DNA from: Deltaproteobacteria bacterium HGW-Deltaproteobacteria-18
GTDB lineage: Bacteria; Desulfobacterota; Desulfovibrionia; Desulfovibrionales; Desulfomicrobiaceae
Assembly (NCBI GenBank): GCA_002841885.1
Contig: PHBE01000003.1
Span: forward strand, 1-64,000
Direction: 5' to 3'
Length of the DNA stretch: 64,000 bases
The translations under genes and the position numbers were made by a program. The notes below the pieces were generated by a model, which saw only the letters and a list, made by a program, of their open reading frames with translations, was not told where the DNA came from and searched no databases. Position 1 is the stretch's first letter; each line of letters begins with the position of its first letter. Positions 16,961-26,700 of this stretch are shown one piece after another.

Positions 16961-17200
16961 ATGAGTGATATCAAGGTTGAAAAGAAGATCGACCTGAGCG
17001 GGCTGCCCTGCCCCATGCCCGTGGTGAAGATCAGCAAGGAGATCAAGACCGTCGAGGTGGGGCAGATCATCGAAGCCAAGACCACGGATCCCGGTGCCCT
17101 GTCGGATTTTCCGGCCTGGGCCCAGTCGAGCGGCAACGAGATCGTCAAGGTCGAGGAAGGCGCGGACGGCGCGACCTTCTTCGTGAAGCGTACGGCCTAG
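16961..17200 (+). CDS. tusA: TusA/SirA-family sulfur carrier
   Basis: 79 residues, start with AAAGGAGGATCAAG upstream. The signature LPCPMPVVK (Cys17 in the CPxP motif) is the sulfur-accepting site of TusA proteins, which carry persulfide sulfur to other proteins. The rest keeps the family size and DPGALSDFPAWAQ helix region. Its neighbours are the DsrE-like protein upstream and the membrane redox pair downstream, so it is probably dedicated to this system rather than to tRNA thiolation; that is inference from context. Confidence 0.9.
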   Translation: MSDIKVEKKIDLSGLPCPMPVVKISKEIKTVEVGQIIEAKTTDPGALSDFPAWAQSSGNEIVKVEEGADGATFFVKRTA

Positions 17201-17209
17201 CGGAGACAA

Positions 17210-17235
17210 GGCCCGGGATACGCCCGGGCCTTTCG
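17210..17235 (+). terminator. Hairpin after tusA, possible partial terminator
   Basis: GGCCCGGG (17210-17217) and CCCGGGCC (17223-17230) pair perfectly around five bases and are followed by only three Ts. It may reduce read-through so that the two carrier proteins are made in excess over the membrane genes. Confidence 0.55.
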
Positions 17236-17277
17236 CGCATTCCGCGCGCCGGAGATCCGCGCGCAGGAGACTCTGTT

Positions 17278-17985
17278 ATGGAAACCCTGATCTATGTCGT
17301 TCTGGTGCCCATGGTTTATGTCGCGGCATTCGTTTTCATTCTGGGCACGATCTGGCGTATCTACGAGATCGTGCGCAGGCCCGCCTTTGCCCCGAGCTTG
17401 AAGATATTCCCCGCAAGAGAGCCCGCGTGGCTGTACGCCCTGACCGACGCGTTTTTCCTGCCCATGGTCCGCAGGCACAACCCCGTGCTGTGGTTTTTCC
17501 TCATCCTCCTGCATACCTGCATCATTCTGCTCGTTCTCGGGCATCTGGAACTGTTCGCGGAGATGCCGTGGCTGCAGGTCTGGCCGCACGAGGTCTTTCT
17601 CGGTGCGGGTTTCGTAGGTGTGCTGGGTTTTCTCTGTCTGCTTTTCCTGCTGTTCAGGCGTTTTGCGCCGCCGGCCAAGGACCTGTCGGTCCCGGAGGAC
17701 TATTTTCTCCTCGTCGTGCTTCTTCTGGCCGTGGTCTTCGGGTCTGAAATGCATCTGGCCAGGCGGCTATATGATTTCAGCTCCATTGGCGTGTCCGAAT
17801 ACCGCGAGTATCTCATGAGCCTGGTCCACTTCGAGCCGTCCGTCGACGCCGTGACGGGTTCGGGGCACAGCTTCATGCTGGCGCTGCATGTCTTTTTCGC
17901 CAATCTCTTTATTATGGTCTTTCCGTTTTCCAAAATGATGCACGCCGTGTTGAGCATCCCGGCCAACATGATGCGGCGGAGGTAG
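17278..17985 (+). CDS. Membrane cytochrome b, NarI/DsrM/TmcC-like
   Basis: 235 residues with five hydrophobic helices (about 3-25, 70-92, 107-127, 141-158, 198-218). Histidines suitable as heme b ligands occur in helices or at their ends (79, 89, 159, 204, 222). The last helix and FPFSKMMHA tail match the nitrate-reductase gamma-like family, which includes DsrM, HmcE and TmcC. Such subunits exchange electrons between menaquinol and a partner Fe-S protein. The partner is encoded two bases after its stop. Unlike nitrate reductase, no molybdenum subunit is present. Confidence 0.82.
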   Translation: METLIYVVLVPMVYVAAFVFILGTIWRIYEIVRRPAFAPSLKIFPAREPAWLYALTDAFFLPMVRRHNPVLWFFLILLHTCIILLVLGHLELFAEMPWLQVWPHEVFLGAGFVGVLGFLCLLFLLFRRFAPPAKDLSVPEDYFLLVVLLLAVVFGSEMHLARRLYDFSSIGVSEYREYLMSLVHFEPSVDAVTGSGHSFMLALHVFFANLFIMVFPFSKMMHAVLSIPANMMRRR

Positions 17986-17987
17986 CC

Positions 17988-19256
17988 ATGGACGAATCGA
18001 CCCGCTCGAAACTGCTTGCCCTTTTCGAGGGCAAGTTGACCCGTGCCATGGAGGTCTATCTCGAGACCTGCTCCCGCTGCGGCATATGCACACCGGCCTG
18101 CCACGCCTACGCCTCCCTGCCCCTGCACAGGTATTCCCCGGCCCATCGGGCCGAGGTGGTGCGTCGCATCTACAAGAAATACTTCAAAACCCAGGGCCGC
18201 CTGTTCCCCTGGTGGGGGCAGGCCAAAGTTCTGGACGACACGGCCATCGAGGAACTCAAGGAGGCCGCATACACCTGCACGGGCTGCCGCCGCTGCATGC
18301 TCTACTGCCCTTTCGGCATCGACACGCAACAGATCGTGTCCATCGCCAAGCTGCTGCTCATCGGTGCCGGTGCCGAGCCCGAGACCCTGACCATGCTGGC
18401 GGACATGTCCGTGACCAAGGGGCAGAACGTCGAGGCCTTCAAACCGCGCTTTCTGGACGGCATCAGGCGCCTGGAGACCAAGGTGCTTGAACGCTGGAGG
18501 AGCGAGTCCGGAAGCCCCATTCCGACGGAGGTCGAAGGGGCGGACGTACTCTACGTGGCCCTGGCCGGAGCCCACTCCATCGTCCCCGCGGCGGCGGTTT
18601 TCAACGCGGCCGGGGAGAGCTGGACGCTGAGTTTCTTCGAGGCCGTCAATTTCGGCGCCTTTGTCGGCGATCCGACCAAGACAAAGCTCATCCTGGACCG
18701 CATCGTGAACGAGGCCCTGCGCCTCAAGGTCAAGGAGGTCGTCATCTGCGAGTGCGGCACGGCCTACCGCGTCATGAAGCAACTCTCGGGGGATCATCCT
18801 TTTTCCGTGTTTTCCGTGACCGAATTGCATGCCAGATACATTCGAGACGGACGCATCAAGGTTCGTGAAAAGGCCATCGCCCGCCCGGTCATGTATCACG
18901 ATCCCTGCCAGATCGCGCGCAACGGCGGCGTTATGGATGAACCACGCTTCATTCTGGACCGCCTGTGCGCGGACTATCGTGAAATTTCCCCGCAGGCCAG
19001 CTACAACTGGTGCTGCGGCGGCGGTGGCGGCTTGGTTGCCATGGGTGAAGACACCCTGGATTTCAGAATGAAGTCGACGAAAATCAAGGCCGAGCAGATT
19101 GCAAAACTCGGGAAATGCGCGCCTTCAGACAACGCCATACTAGCCACTGCATGTGAAAACTGCCACACTCAGCTGGGAGATATAAACAGACACTACAAAC
19201 TTGGCCTGGAGATCCAGTTTTTGTCGTCCATGGTGGCCGACGCACTGGTGAAATAG
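17988..19256 (+). CDS. HdrD/DsrK-like iron-sulfur protein with CCG domain
   Basis: 422 residues. Two ferredoxin-type cluster sites occur near residues 26-36 (CSRCGICTPAC) and 92-104 (CTGCRRCMLYCP). A CCG domain follows: HDPCQ, 34 residues, NWCCGGGGG, then ACENC. In HdrB/HdrD and DsrK this domain holds a special 4Fe cluster that reduces disulfides or the DsrC trisulfide. No transmembrane span is seen, so it should sit on the cytoplasmic side bound to the cytochrome b encoded 2 bp upstream, a two-subunit DsrMK-like module. With TusA and DsrE upstream, its natural substrate may be a protein persulfide or trisulfide; this is inference. Confidence 0.85.
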   Translation: MDESTRSKLLALFEGKLTRAMEVYLETCSRCGICTPACHAYASLPLHRYSPAHRAEVVRRIYKKYFKTQGRLFPWWGQAKVLDDTAIEELKEAAYTCTGCRRCMLYCPFGIDTQQIVSIAKLLLIGAGAEPETLTMLADMSVTKGQNVEAFKPRFLDGIRRLETKVLERWRSESGSPIPTEVEGADVLYVALAGAHSIVPAAAVFNAAGESWTLSFFEAVNFGAFVGDPTKTKLILDRIVNEALRLKVKEVVICECGTAYRVMKQLSGDHPFSVFSVTELHARYIRDGRIKVREKAIARPVMYHDPCQIARNGGVMDEPRFILDRLCADYREISPQASYNWCCGGGGGLVAMGEDTLDFRMKSTKIKAEQIAKLGKCAPSDNAILATACENCHTQLGDINRHYKLGLEIQFLSSMVADALVK

Positions 19257-19289
19257 TTGAAATAACTGGAAGCGAAAGAAGGAGGGAGG

Positions 19290-20489
19290 ATGGGAAGCAG
19301 ATCTGGGTTGTTGCGGGGCGCGGTTGCGGCGGTCCTGCTGGTTCTGGCCTTGTCCGGGGTCGCCTTTGCCACTAACGGCATGCAGCTGATCGGTATTGGA
19401 CCCGTACAGCGGTCCATGGGCGGAGCGGGTTCGGCCCTGCCCCTGGATTCTTTCGTCATCACCCTCAATCCGGCGGCCATGAGTGAACTGCCGGCCATGA
19501 TCGATCTGGGCGTGACTCATTTTGATCCGTCTTCGGATTACGAGACGACGGATGCTTTCGTCGGAGATTCGGACAAGTCGAGCGGCTATCCGTCATCGAC
19601 CATCCCCTCGCTTGGCGTTGTTTACCCGCTTTCCGATCGGCTGAGCCTGGGCCTTGCAGCCTTTGGGTCGGCCGGGATGGGGGTCGATTACGGAGCGGGG
19701 CTGTATGGGTCGAAGGTCTACACCAGTTTCGAGATGATGAAAGTGGTGCCGGCCCTGTCCTACAAGATCAGCGACGGTTTCTCCGTGGGCGTGGCTCTCA
19801 ATCTCGACCGGGCGGTGATGGGTTACGAGGCGGGAGGTGGTCAGGAGCACGATCATGACGTCAGCTTCGGGTACGGGTTCCAGATCGGGGCGTACCTGCG
19901 TCCCTCGCAGCAGTGGTCCCTGTCGCTGGCCTACATCAGCCAGGAATGGTTCGAGGACTTCGAGTTTGAGACGGCCCTGGGCGAGGACAAGCTGGATCTG
20001 GGGCTGCCCCAGCAGGTTGTGTTCGGCCTTGGCTACCGCCCCACGGACCGCCTGCGTCTGGCCCTGGATCTGAAATGGATCAACTGGGCCCAGACCATGG
20101 GCGAGAACAAGCCGCGCATGCCCAAGCACGAGGCCACGCCGGACTACCAGCTCTTCAACATGAACTGGGATGACCAAGTGGTCTTCGCCATCGGCGCGGA
20201 GTACGACCTCGTCCCCGAGCGGTGGAAGATCCGCGTCGGCTACAATTACGGCAAGGCACCCCTGAACGAGGAGCAGGCCTTCGAGAACGTAGCCTTCCCG
20301 GCGCTGGTCGAACATCACTTCACGGCCGGCGTGGGCTGGTCGCCCATGGAGAAGCTGTGGCTCAACCTGGGCGGCATGTACGCGCCCGAGGTGACCATGT
20401 CCGGCTCGAATACGGGCCAGGCCATCACCGACTACGAGACGACGCTGTCGGAATACGCCATCGACTTCGGCATTTCCTACCGCTTCTAG
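19290..20489 (+). CDS. FadL/OmpP1-family outer-membrane transporter
   Basis: 399 residues. A signal peptide (about 1-27, ending GVAFA) precedes the mature N-terminus TNGMQLIGIGPVQRSMGGAG, typical of FadL-like proteins that plug the barrel. Alternating beta strands fill the rest, and the C-terminus ends in ISYRF with the terminal phenylalanine recognised by the BAM machinery. FadL channels admit hydrophobic compounds. It ends the sulfur operon (33 bp after the CCG protein), and a terminator follows. A hydrophobic sulfur compound or an aromatic would be a logical cargo but is not shown. The start has AGGAGGGAGG immediately upstream. Confidence 0.85.
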   Translation: MGSRSGLLRGAVAAVLLVLALSGVAFATNGMQLIGIGPVQRSMGGAGSALPLDSFVITLNPAAMSELPAMIDLGVTHFDPSSDYETTDAFVGDSDKSSGYPSSTIPSLGVVYPLSDRLSLGLAAFGSAGMGVDYGAGLYGSKVYTSFEMMKVVPALSYKISDGFSVGVALNLDRAVMGYEAGGGQEHDHDVSFGYGFQIGAYLRPSQQWSLSLAYISQEWFEDFEFETALGEDKLDLGLPQQVVFGLGYRPTDRLRLALDLKWINWAQTMGENKPRMPKHEATPDYQLFNMNWDDQVVFAIGAEYDLVPERWKIRVGYNYGKAPLNEEQAFENVAFPALVEHHFTAGVGWSPMEKLWLNLGGMYAPEVTMSGSNTGQAITDYETTLSEYAIDFGISYRF

Positions 20490-20517
20490 CCTTTTCCCCT
20501 TTGCCGGCAAATCGAAA

Positions 20518-20546
20518 GGGAGGACGGATCACCCCGTCCTCCCTTT
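20518..20546 (+). terminator. Terminator of the sulfur operon
   Basis: GGGAGGACGG (20518-20527) pairs perfectly with CCGTCCTCCC (20534-20543) and is followed by TTT. It closes the operon after the FadL gene. Confidence 0.8.
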
Positions 20547-20555
20547 ATTCATCCC

Positions 20556-20590
20556 CAAAAAGGCGAGCAGGGGCCGCGCCCCTCCTCGCC
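20556..20590 (-). terminator. Terminator of the rhodanese/MBL gene
   Basis: Read leftward, GGCGAG and CTCGCC (plus 20585-20590 and 20562-20567) enclose a second GC stem (GGGGC/GCCCC) and are followed by five Ts (AAAAA on the plus strand). Confidence 0.75.
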
Positions 20591-20601
20591 GGAGGCAATT
20601 C

Positions 20602-21750
20602 CTACGATGCCGCGGCCCTGGCGCTGGCGGCGCATTCGTTCTTGCCCAGGTCCAGGACCTCCTGCTGTTCGGGCGTCTCCTCGCGCAGGCCCGCGTTGAT
20701 CTCGCGGATGATGGCGTATTCGGGCGGTTGCGGGCGCATGTTGTCTTTGATGAACCCGTAGAAGTCCGCCGCGTTGTCCATGGCGAAGATGTCGAGGTTG
20801 CGCTTCATGACCCCGTCCAGGGAGGCGGCAAAGGCCAGGTCGGGTCTCGCCTCGCTCCAGTCCATCCAGTGGGCCGGCAGGATCTGCGTGGTGGGAGGGA
20901 GCTTTTTGATGACGTCATTCAAGGTGCGGAACAGGAATCTGGACCAGGCTTCGGCCTGGCCGCCCAGGTCGGGCCGGCCGATGGACTCGATGAAGACCGT
21001 GTCGCCGGAGACGAGGTATTTGCCGTCTATCAGGTAACAGGTGCTCCCGGGCGTATGGCCGGGGGTGTGCAGGGCCTTGATTTCGGGTCCCCCGCCGGTC
21101 AGGTGGAAAACGTCGCCGTCTTTGACCGGGGTGAAAGGGAAGGCTGCACCGCCGAAATCAGCCTCGTTGCCCAGCATCTCAATCCCGTGCTCCCTGGCCA
21201 GGGCGGGGCCGCCGGAGATGTAGTCGGCCTGCTTGTGAGTCTCGAAGGACTTGACGATGCGCGCGCCGTGGTCCGCCGCGAATTTCGTGTAGAACTCGAG
21301 GTTGCGGGACGGGTCGAAGACCGCCATCTCCCCATTGAAGATCAGCCCGTAGCTGCAGGAGGCCTTGCCGGGGCGGCGGAACTGGTAGAACTCGTACCCG
21401 TTGCCGTGGATCAGGACCGGGGTCAGCAGGTTGCCCCAGGCCTTGATGCCGCCCAGGAGGTGGCCAAGGTCCTCGTATCCCCGGGCTTCGAGAATCTCGG
21501 TCACGAATTTGGACGAGCCTTCCTTGGCGCATACGGCGCGGATGGGCTTGCCTTTAGGCACTTTGGCGACGGATTCGTCTTCGTGTTCGATGAAATCCAT
21601 GTACGGGACATTGATCATGTCTATGGGACTGGGCCCCTCGATCTTGAACCGTGCGAACTCGGCGGGGTTACGGACGTCCAGGAGCAGGAAGTCCCGGGCG
21701 TGGGTGACAAGATCGAAAAGTTCCTCAGCGGTGAATCCGTGAACGCTCAT
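20602..21750 (-). CDS. Rhodanese domain fused to a metallo-beta-lactamase (persulfide-dioxygenase-like) domain
   Basis: 382 residues. The rhodanese domain covers about 1-110, with DVRNPAEF and active-site Cys74 in VCAKEGSS. The MBL domain runs about 120-315. Its first metal motif is ETHKQADYISG (His172, then Gln174, Asp176, Tyr177) instead of the usual HxHxDH; later ligands HTPGHTPGS (His228, His232), SGDT (Asp250) and LPAHW (His294) are kept. The mono-iron site of ETHE1-type persulfide dioxygenases uses one His from the first motif, one later His and an Asp, and these are present. A small C-terminal tail follows. It faces the sulfur operon convergently and probably acts on sulfane sulfur in the cytoplasm. 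Oxygen-dependent chemistry would be odd in an anaerobe. Confidence 0.8.
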   Translation of the reverse strand: MSVHGFTAEELFDLVTHARDFLLLDVRNPAEFARFKIEGPSPIDMINVPYMDFIEHEDESVAKVPKGKPIRAVCAKEGSSKFVTEILEARGYEDLGHLLGGIKAWGNLLTPVLIHGNGYEFYQFRRPGKASCSYGLIFNGEMAVFDPSRNLEFYTKFAADHGARIVKSFETHKQADYISGGPALAREHGIEMLGNEADFGGAAFPFTPVKDGDVFHLTGGGPEIKALHTPGHTPGSTCYLIDGKYLVSGDTVFIESIGRPDLGGQAEAWSRFLFRTLNDVIKKLPPTTQILPAHWMDWSEARPDLAFAASLDGVMKRNLDIFAMDNAADFYGFIKDNMRPQPPEYAIIREINAGLREETPEQQEVLDLGKNECAASARAAAS

Positions 21751-21853
21751 ATGCGCACCTCGCGATTTGGGGATAGTGTGGGTGTTGCTGATTCGTTTCT
21801 GTAGAACAGGCCGGGGCCATGGTAAAGTCGGACGTGTTCCTCCGGGACAGGGC

Positions 21854-22366
21854 TCATGGGTGTTCGACGAAGATCAGCCCGTCCGTGTCGAAGCCCCGTT
21901 TCGCCGCGCGGTCCACGAGGTCTGCCTTCAGACTCTCGTCCATGAAAGGTTCGCGGGCCAGGATCCACAGATACGAGGTGTCCGGACCGCTGACCACGGC
22001 GTAGCGGTATCCCTCGTGGTCGAGTTCGAAGATGACGTAGGAGCCGTAGAACGGGCCAAAAAAGGAAACCTTGAGGTAGCCGGTCTGCGGATCCTGGACG
22101 AAGTAGCCCTTTCCCCGGGCCTGCTTCCACGCCCCCTTTTCGGCGGAATAGCCGCGATTGATGACTTGAACCCCGCCATCCTCACGCAGGCTGTATTCGG
22201 CGCTCACCCGGCTGAGGCCCCGCTCGAAGGGGTGGTCCAGGCGCGCGATTTCATACCATGTGCCAAGATAGCGCTCCAGTTGGAAATTGTCGACAGGTCT
22301 TACCGTGTCCGGCATGCCTACGCATCCTCCAAGCAGCAGCGCGAGAACCGCAACGAATGTCTTCAT
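21854..22366 (-). CDS. blc: Outer-membrane lipocalin (Blc-like lipoprotein)
   Basis: 170 residues from the ATG at 22364-22366, with GGAGGCGAC upstream; the open frame further upstream is untranslated. A lipobox LLGGC (Cys15) marks a lipoprotein. The lipocalin signature YLGTWYEIARLDHPFERGL follows, with the strand order of the Blc family (GYLKVSFFGPFYGSYVIFELD) and a closing TDGLIFVEHP. Blc binds lysophospholipids or fatty acids and is anchored in the outer membrane, supporting membrane repair. It is transcribed alone, leftward, 103 bp before the rhodanese/MBL gene. Confidence 0.88.
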   Translation of the reverse strand: MKTFVAVLALLLGGCVGMPDTVRPVDNFQLERYLGTWYEIARLDHPFERGLSRVSAEYSLREDGGVQVINRGYSAEKGAWKQARGKGYFVQDPQTGYLKVSFFGPFYGSYVIFELDHEGYRYAVVSGPDTSYLWILAREPFMDESLKADLVDRAAKRGFDTDGLIFVEHP

Positions 22367-22632
22367 GTCGCCTCCGGAAGTCCGTTTTTGTATGCGAAAT
22401 GGCGAAAGTCCTTTTGTCAACGTGGAGTACTTCCCCCGGCGTTGGGGTGATGTCAATTGTGACTTGCGTTTTGGATACGCATCGATCCGTATTTTTTTAA
22501 AACAAATTACGTTTAATCTGTACGAAGATTGCGATGCAGTTTGGGCGGGTTCTTTACGATGAGGGGGATTGAATGTAAGTGCCCTTATCAGCCGCACTGG
22601 GCGGGTCGCTTCAACTCAAGCCCCGGAATGTC

Positions 22633-23757
22633 ATGATCAAAAAAGTATTTTTCGCCATCTTGCTTGTGGCCGTCGTGGCCGGTGTCCTTGCCGGGATCAA
22701 GGCCATGCAGATCAGGGCCATGATCGCGCAGGGGGAGTCATTCTCCATGCCGCCGGCCGTGGTCTCCACCGTGGACGCCGATTCCGCCCTGTGGGATACG
22801 GTTTTCAGCGCCGTGGGTTCCGTCACCGCCGTGCAGGGCGTGACCATGACCGCCGAGACTCCGGGCAAGGTCGTACGCATCGACTTCGACTCCGGGGACC
22901 GGGTCAAGGCCGGGGATGTGCTTGTGCAGCTCGACATCTCCGAGGAAGCCGCCCGGCTCAGGGCCCTGGAGGCCACGGAGAATCTGGCCCGCCTCAACCT
23001 GCGGCGCATCGAATCCCTGGTGGCCCAGCGCTCCACGGCCAAGTCCGAATATGACGCGGCCCTGGCCGAACACCGTCAGATTCTGGCCCAGATGGATGCG
23101 CTTAAGGCCGTCATCGCCAAAAAGACCATCCGAGCGCCTTTTCAGGGAGTTCTCGGCATCCGTCATATCAACCTGGGGCAGAATCTCGGGGACTCGGACG
23201 TCATAGTTTCCCTGCAGCGCCTGGACCGGGTGAATATCGAATTTTCCCTGCCGCAGCAGCAGGTTGCAGCGGTTCTGCCCGGGGCCACGGTGCGTGTGAC
23301 CACCGACGCGCTTCCGGGACAAACTCTCGACGGGCGGCTTTCGGTCGTGGAGCCGCTGGCCGACAGCGCCACCCGCACTGTGCGCATGCAAGCCGAACTG
23401 GCCAACCCGGCAGAAGTCCTGCGGCCGGGCATGTTCGTCAATGTGGAGGTGGTCCTGCCGGAGAAGCGGGAACTGGTCCTGATTCCAGCCACTGCGGTGC
23501 TCTATGCCGCCTACAGCGATTCGGTCTTCATCGTCGAGCCGGCGCAGGGGAACGGCACGGAAGGCCTCGCGCTGCGGCAGCAGTTCGTGACCCTGGGCGA
23601 GCGGCGGGGAGATTTCGTGGCCGTGACCCGGGGACTTTCGACGGGTCAGACCGTGGTCAGCACCGGCGTCTTCAAGTACCGCAACGGTCAGTCCGTGGTC
23701 GTGGACAATACGCTGTCCCCGGAATTCAACATCTCCCCCACACCGGAAAATTCCTGA
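22633..23757 (+). CDS. RND efflux membrane-fusion (periplasmic adaptor) protein
   Basis: 374 residues from ATG 22633, where MIKKVFFAILLVAVVAGVLAG forms an N-terminal anchor or signal; an in-frame GTG at 22579 after GAGGGGG is the alternative start. A lipoyl/barrel-sandwich half (PGKVVRIDFDSGDRVKAGDVLVQLD) is followed by a short helical hairpin (about 95-150), the second lipoyl half (IRAPFQGVLGIRHINLGQ) and beta-barrel strands. HlyD/AcrA-type adaptors join the inner-membrane pump to a TolC channel. The pump gene starts 40 bp later. No TolC-like gene is in the window. Confidence 0.9.
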   Translation: MIKKVFFAILLVAVVAGVLAGIKAMQIRAMIAQGESFSMPPAVVSTVDADSALWDTVFSAVGSVTAVQGVTMTAETPGKVVRIDFDSGDRVKAGDVLVQLDISEEAARLRALEATENLARLNLRRIESLVAQRSTAKSEYDAALAEHRQILAQMDALKAVIAKKTIRAPFQGVLGIRHINLGQNLGDSDVIVSLQRLDRVNIEFSLPQQQVAAVLPGATVRVTTDALPGQTLDGRLSVVEPLADSATRTVRMQAELANPAEVLRPGMFVNVEVVLPEKRELVLIPATAVLYAAYSDSVFIVEPAQGNGTEGLALRQQFVTLGERRGDFVAVTRGLSTGQTVVSTGVFKYRNGQSVVVDNTLSPEFNISPTPENS

Positions 23758-23797
23758 TGCGGGCCGCCGGGAAAGAGCTCCGATACGGAACGTCCTC

Positions 23798-26700
23798 ATG
23801 AAATTCACCGACATATTCATACACCGTCCGGTCCTGGCCATTGTCGTCAGCCTGCTCATCATCATCGCCGGGCTGCAGGCGGTCTTCACCCTGACCGTCC
23901 GCCAGTACCCCCGCAGCGACAACGCCATGGTCACCGTGAGCACGACCTATGTCGGGGCCAGCGCCGAACTGATCCGCGGGTTCATCACCACCCCCCTGGA
24001 GCGGGCCATCGCCGCCGCCGACGGCATCGAATACATCCAGTCCGAGAGCGCTCAGAACCTCTCGACCATCAATGTGCGCCTCAAGCTCAATTACGATCCC
24101 ATCAAGGCCCTGTCCGAGATCAGCGCCAAGGTCGACCAGGTCCGCGGCGACCTGCCGCCCGAGGCCGAGGTGCCCATCATCAACGTGGAATCGGCCGACA
24201 GCCAGTTCGCCTCGGCCTATCTGAGCTTCACCTCGCCCGACCTGGACCAGAACCAGATCACGGACTACCTGACCCGCGTGGTCCAGCCACGCCTCTCGGC
24301 CCTGGACGGGGTGCAGCGGGCCGACATCCTGGGCGCGCGCACCTTTGCCATGCGCATCTGGCTCAAGCCCGACCGCATGGCCGCAATGAATGTCAGCCCC
24401 GCCGCCGTGCGCCAGGCCTTGGCCGCAAACAACTACCTTTCGGCCCTGGGGCAGACCAAGGGCCAGCTCATCCAGATCAACCTGACCGCCGATACGGACC
24501 TGCGCTCCGCCGAGGAGTTCCGGCAACTCGCCATCCGTTCCCAGAACGGCGCGGTGGTCCGGCTTGGAGACATTGCCGATGTTATCCTGGGCGCCGAGGA
24601 CTACGGGGCCGAGGTGCGCTTCACCGGGCAGACGGCCGTGTTCATCGGCGTCTGGCTCTTGCCCAACGCCAACTCCATCGAGGTACTGGAGCTGGTGCTG
24701 GCCGAGATGAAAGAGATCCAGAAGTCCCTGCCGACCGGCATGGAGGGCCGGGTCGGGTACGACGCCACGGAGTACATCAACAACGCATTGAAGGAGGTGC
24801 GCACCACGCTGGTCGAGACACTGGCCATCGTCGTGGTCATCATCTTCCTGTTCCTTGGTTCCGTGCGCTCCGTGCTCATCCCCATCGTGGCCATTCCCAT
24901 CTCCCTGGTCGGGGGAGTGTTTCTGATGCAGGTCTTCGGGTTTACCATCAACCTTTTGACCTTGCTCGCTTTCGTTCTCTCCGTGGGCGTGCTTGTGGAT
25001 GACGTCATCGTCATCGTCGAGAACGTCTCCAGACACCTGAGCGAGGGCAAGACGCCGCTGGAGGCGTCACTCATCGGCGCCCGCGAGCTGGTGCGGCCCA
25101 TCATCGCCATGAACGTGGTGCTCATCGCCGTATACGCGCCCATCGGGCTGCAGGGGGGGCTGACGGGGTCGCTCTTCCGGGAGTTCGCCTTCACCCTGGC
25201 CGGCACCGTGGCCATGTCCGGGGTGGTGGCCTTGACGCTCTCGCCGTTCATGGCCTCGCGCATCCTTGTCGCGGGCATTGAGGAGCGGGGTCTGGCCGGG
25301 CGCATCTCCCGCGGTTTCAATCGGCTCAAGAATTTCTACGGCCGCCTCCTGTCCGGGACGCTCAGATCCCGGCCGGCGGTCTATCTGGTCTGGGTCCTCA
25401 TCGGCGTGCTGACCGTGCCCATGTTCATGATGTCCTCCAAGGAACTCGCTCCGTCCGAGGACCAGGGCGTCATCTTCGGCATCCTCGATGCCTCGGCCGA
25501 TGCTTCCCTCGACCAGACGAGACAGTTCGCAGCGGCGGCCAACGATGTCTTCATGAGCACGCCCGAGGCCGAGTTTACATTCCAGATCACCTTTCCATCC
25601 AGCGGATTCGGCGGCCTGGTGGTCAAGCCCTGGGAGCAGCGTGAGCGGACCGTGGCGCAGATTCTGCCCGAGGTGCAGGCCGGCCTGGCCGCCATTCCGG
25701 GCATCCGGATGTTCCCGGTCACCCCGGCGGCCCTGCCGGGCGGCGGTGATTTCCCCGTGGAGTTCATCATCGCCTCCACGGCCGATCCGGAGCAGATCCT
25801 GGCCTTTGCCGAACAGATCCAGCGCAAGGCCGCGCAGAGCGGCATGTTCGCCTTTCCGCCGCTCATCGACGTGAAGATAGACAAGCCCCAGGCCGAACTG
25901 GTCATCGACCGCGACAAGGTCGCCGCCATGGGCCTGAGCCTGGCTTCCGTGGGCGGGGACGTGTCGGCCATGCTTGGCGGGGCCTATGTCAACCGCTTCA
26001 ATATCGATGGGCGCAGCTACAAGGTCATCCCCCAGGTCCAGCGCGTGGACCGCCTGAACCCCGAGCAGCTCGGGAATATCCATGTGACCGGCCCAAATGG
26101 CGAACTCGTACCCCTGTCGTCCATGGCGACTATCAAGAACACCACCGTGGCCCGCTCCCTGAACCGCTTCCAGCAGCTCAACGCCGTGAAGATCAGCGGT
26201 GTGGCGGTGCGTCCCCTGGACGAGGCCCTGCGCTTTCTTGAGGACGAGGCCGTGAAGATTCTGCCCCAGGGGTACGTTCTCGACTACACGGGCGACTCGC
26301 GTCAGCTACGTACCGAGGGCAACACCTTTCTCGTCTCCTTCGGCCTGGCCGTGGTGCTCATCTTTCTGACGCTCGCGGCACAGTTCAACAGCTTCCGCGA
26401 TCCCTTCATCATCCTGGCCGGGTCCGTGCCCCTGGGCATGTTCGGAGCCCTTATCTTCACCTTCCTGAAGATGCCCGACCCCAATGTCGCCTTCTGGACC
26501 GAGGGCTGGACCACAACCCTGAACATCTACTCCCAGGTCGGGCTGGTCACACTGGTCGGGCTGGTGGCCAAGAACGGCATCCTCATCGTCGAGTTCGCCA
26601 ATCAGCTGCAGCTCTCGGGCCTGCCCAAACTGCAGGCCGTGCACGAGGCGTCCATGACCCGTTTGCGCCCCATCCTCATGACCGCCGGTTCGACCATCGC

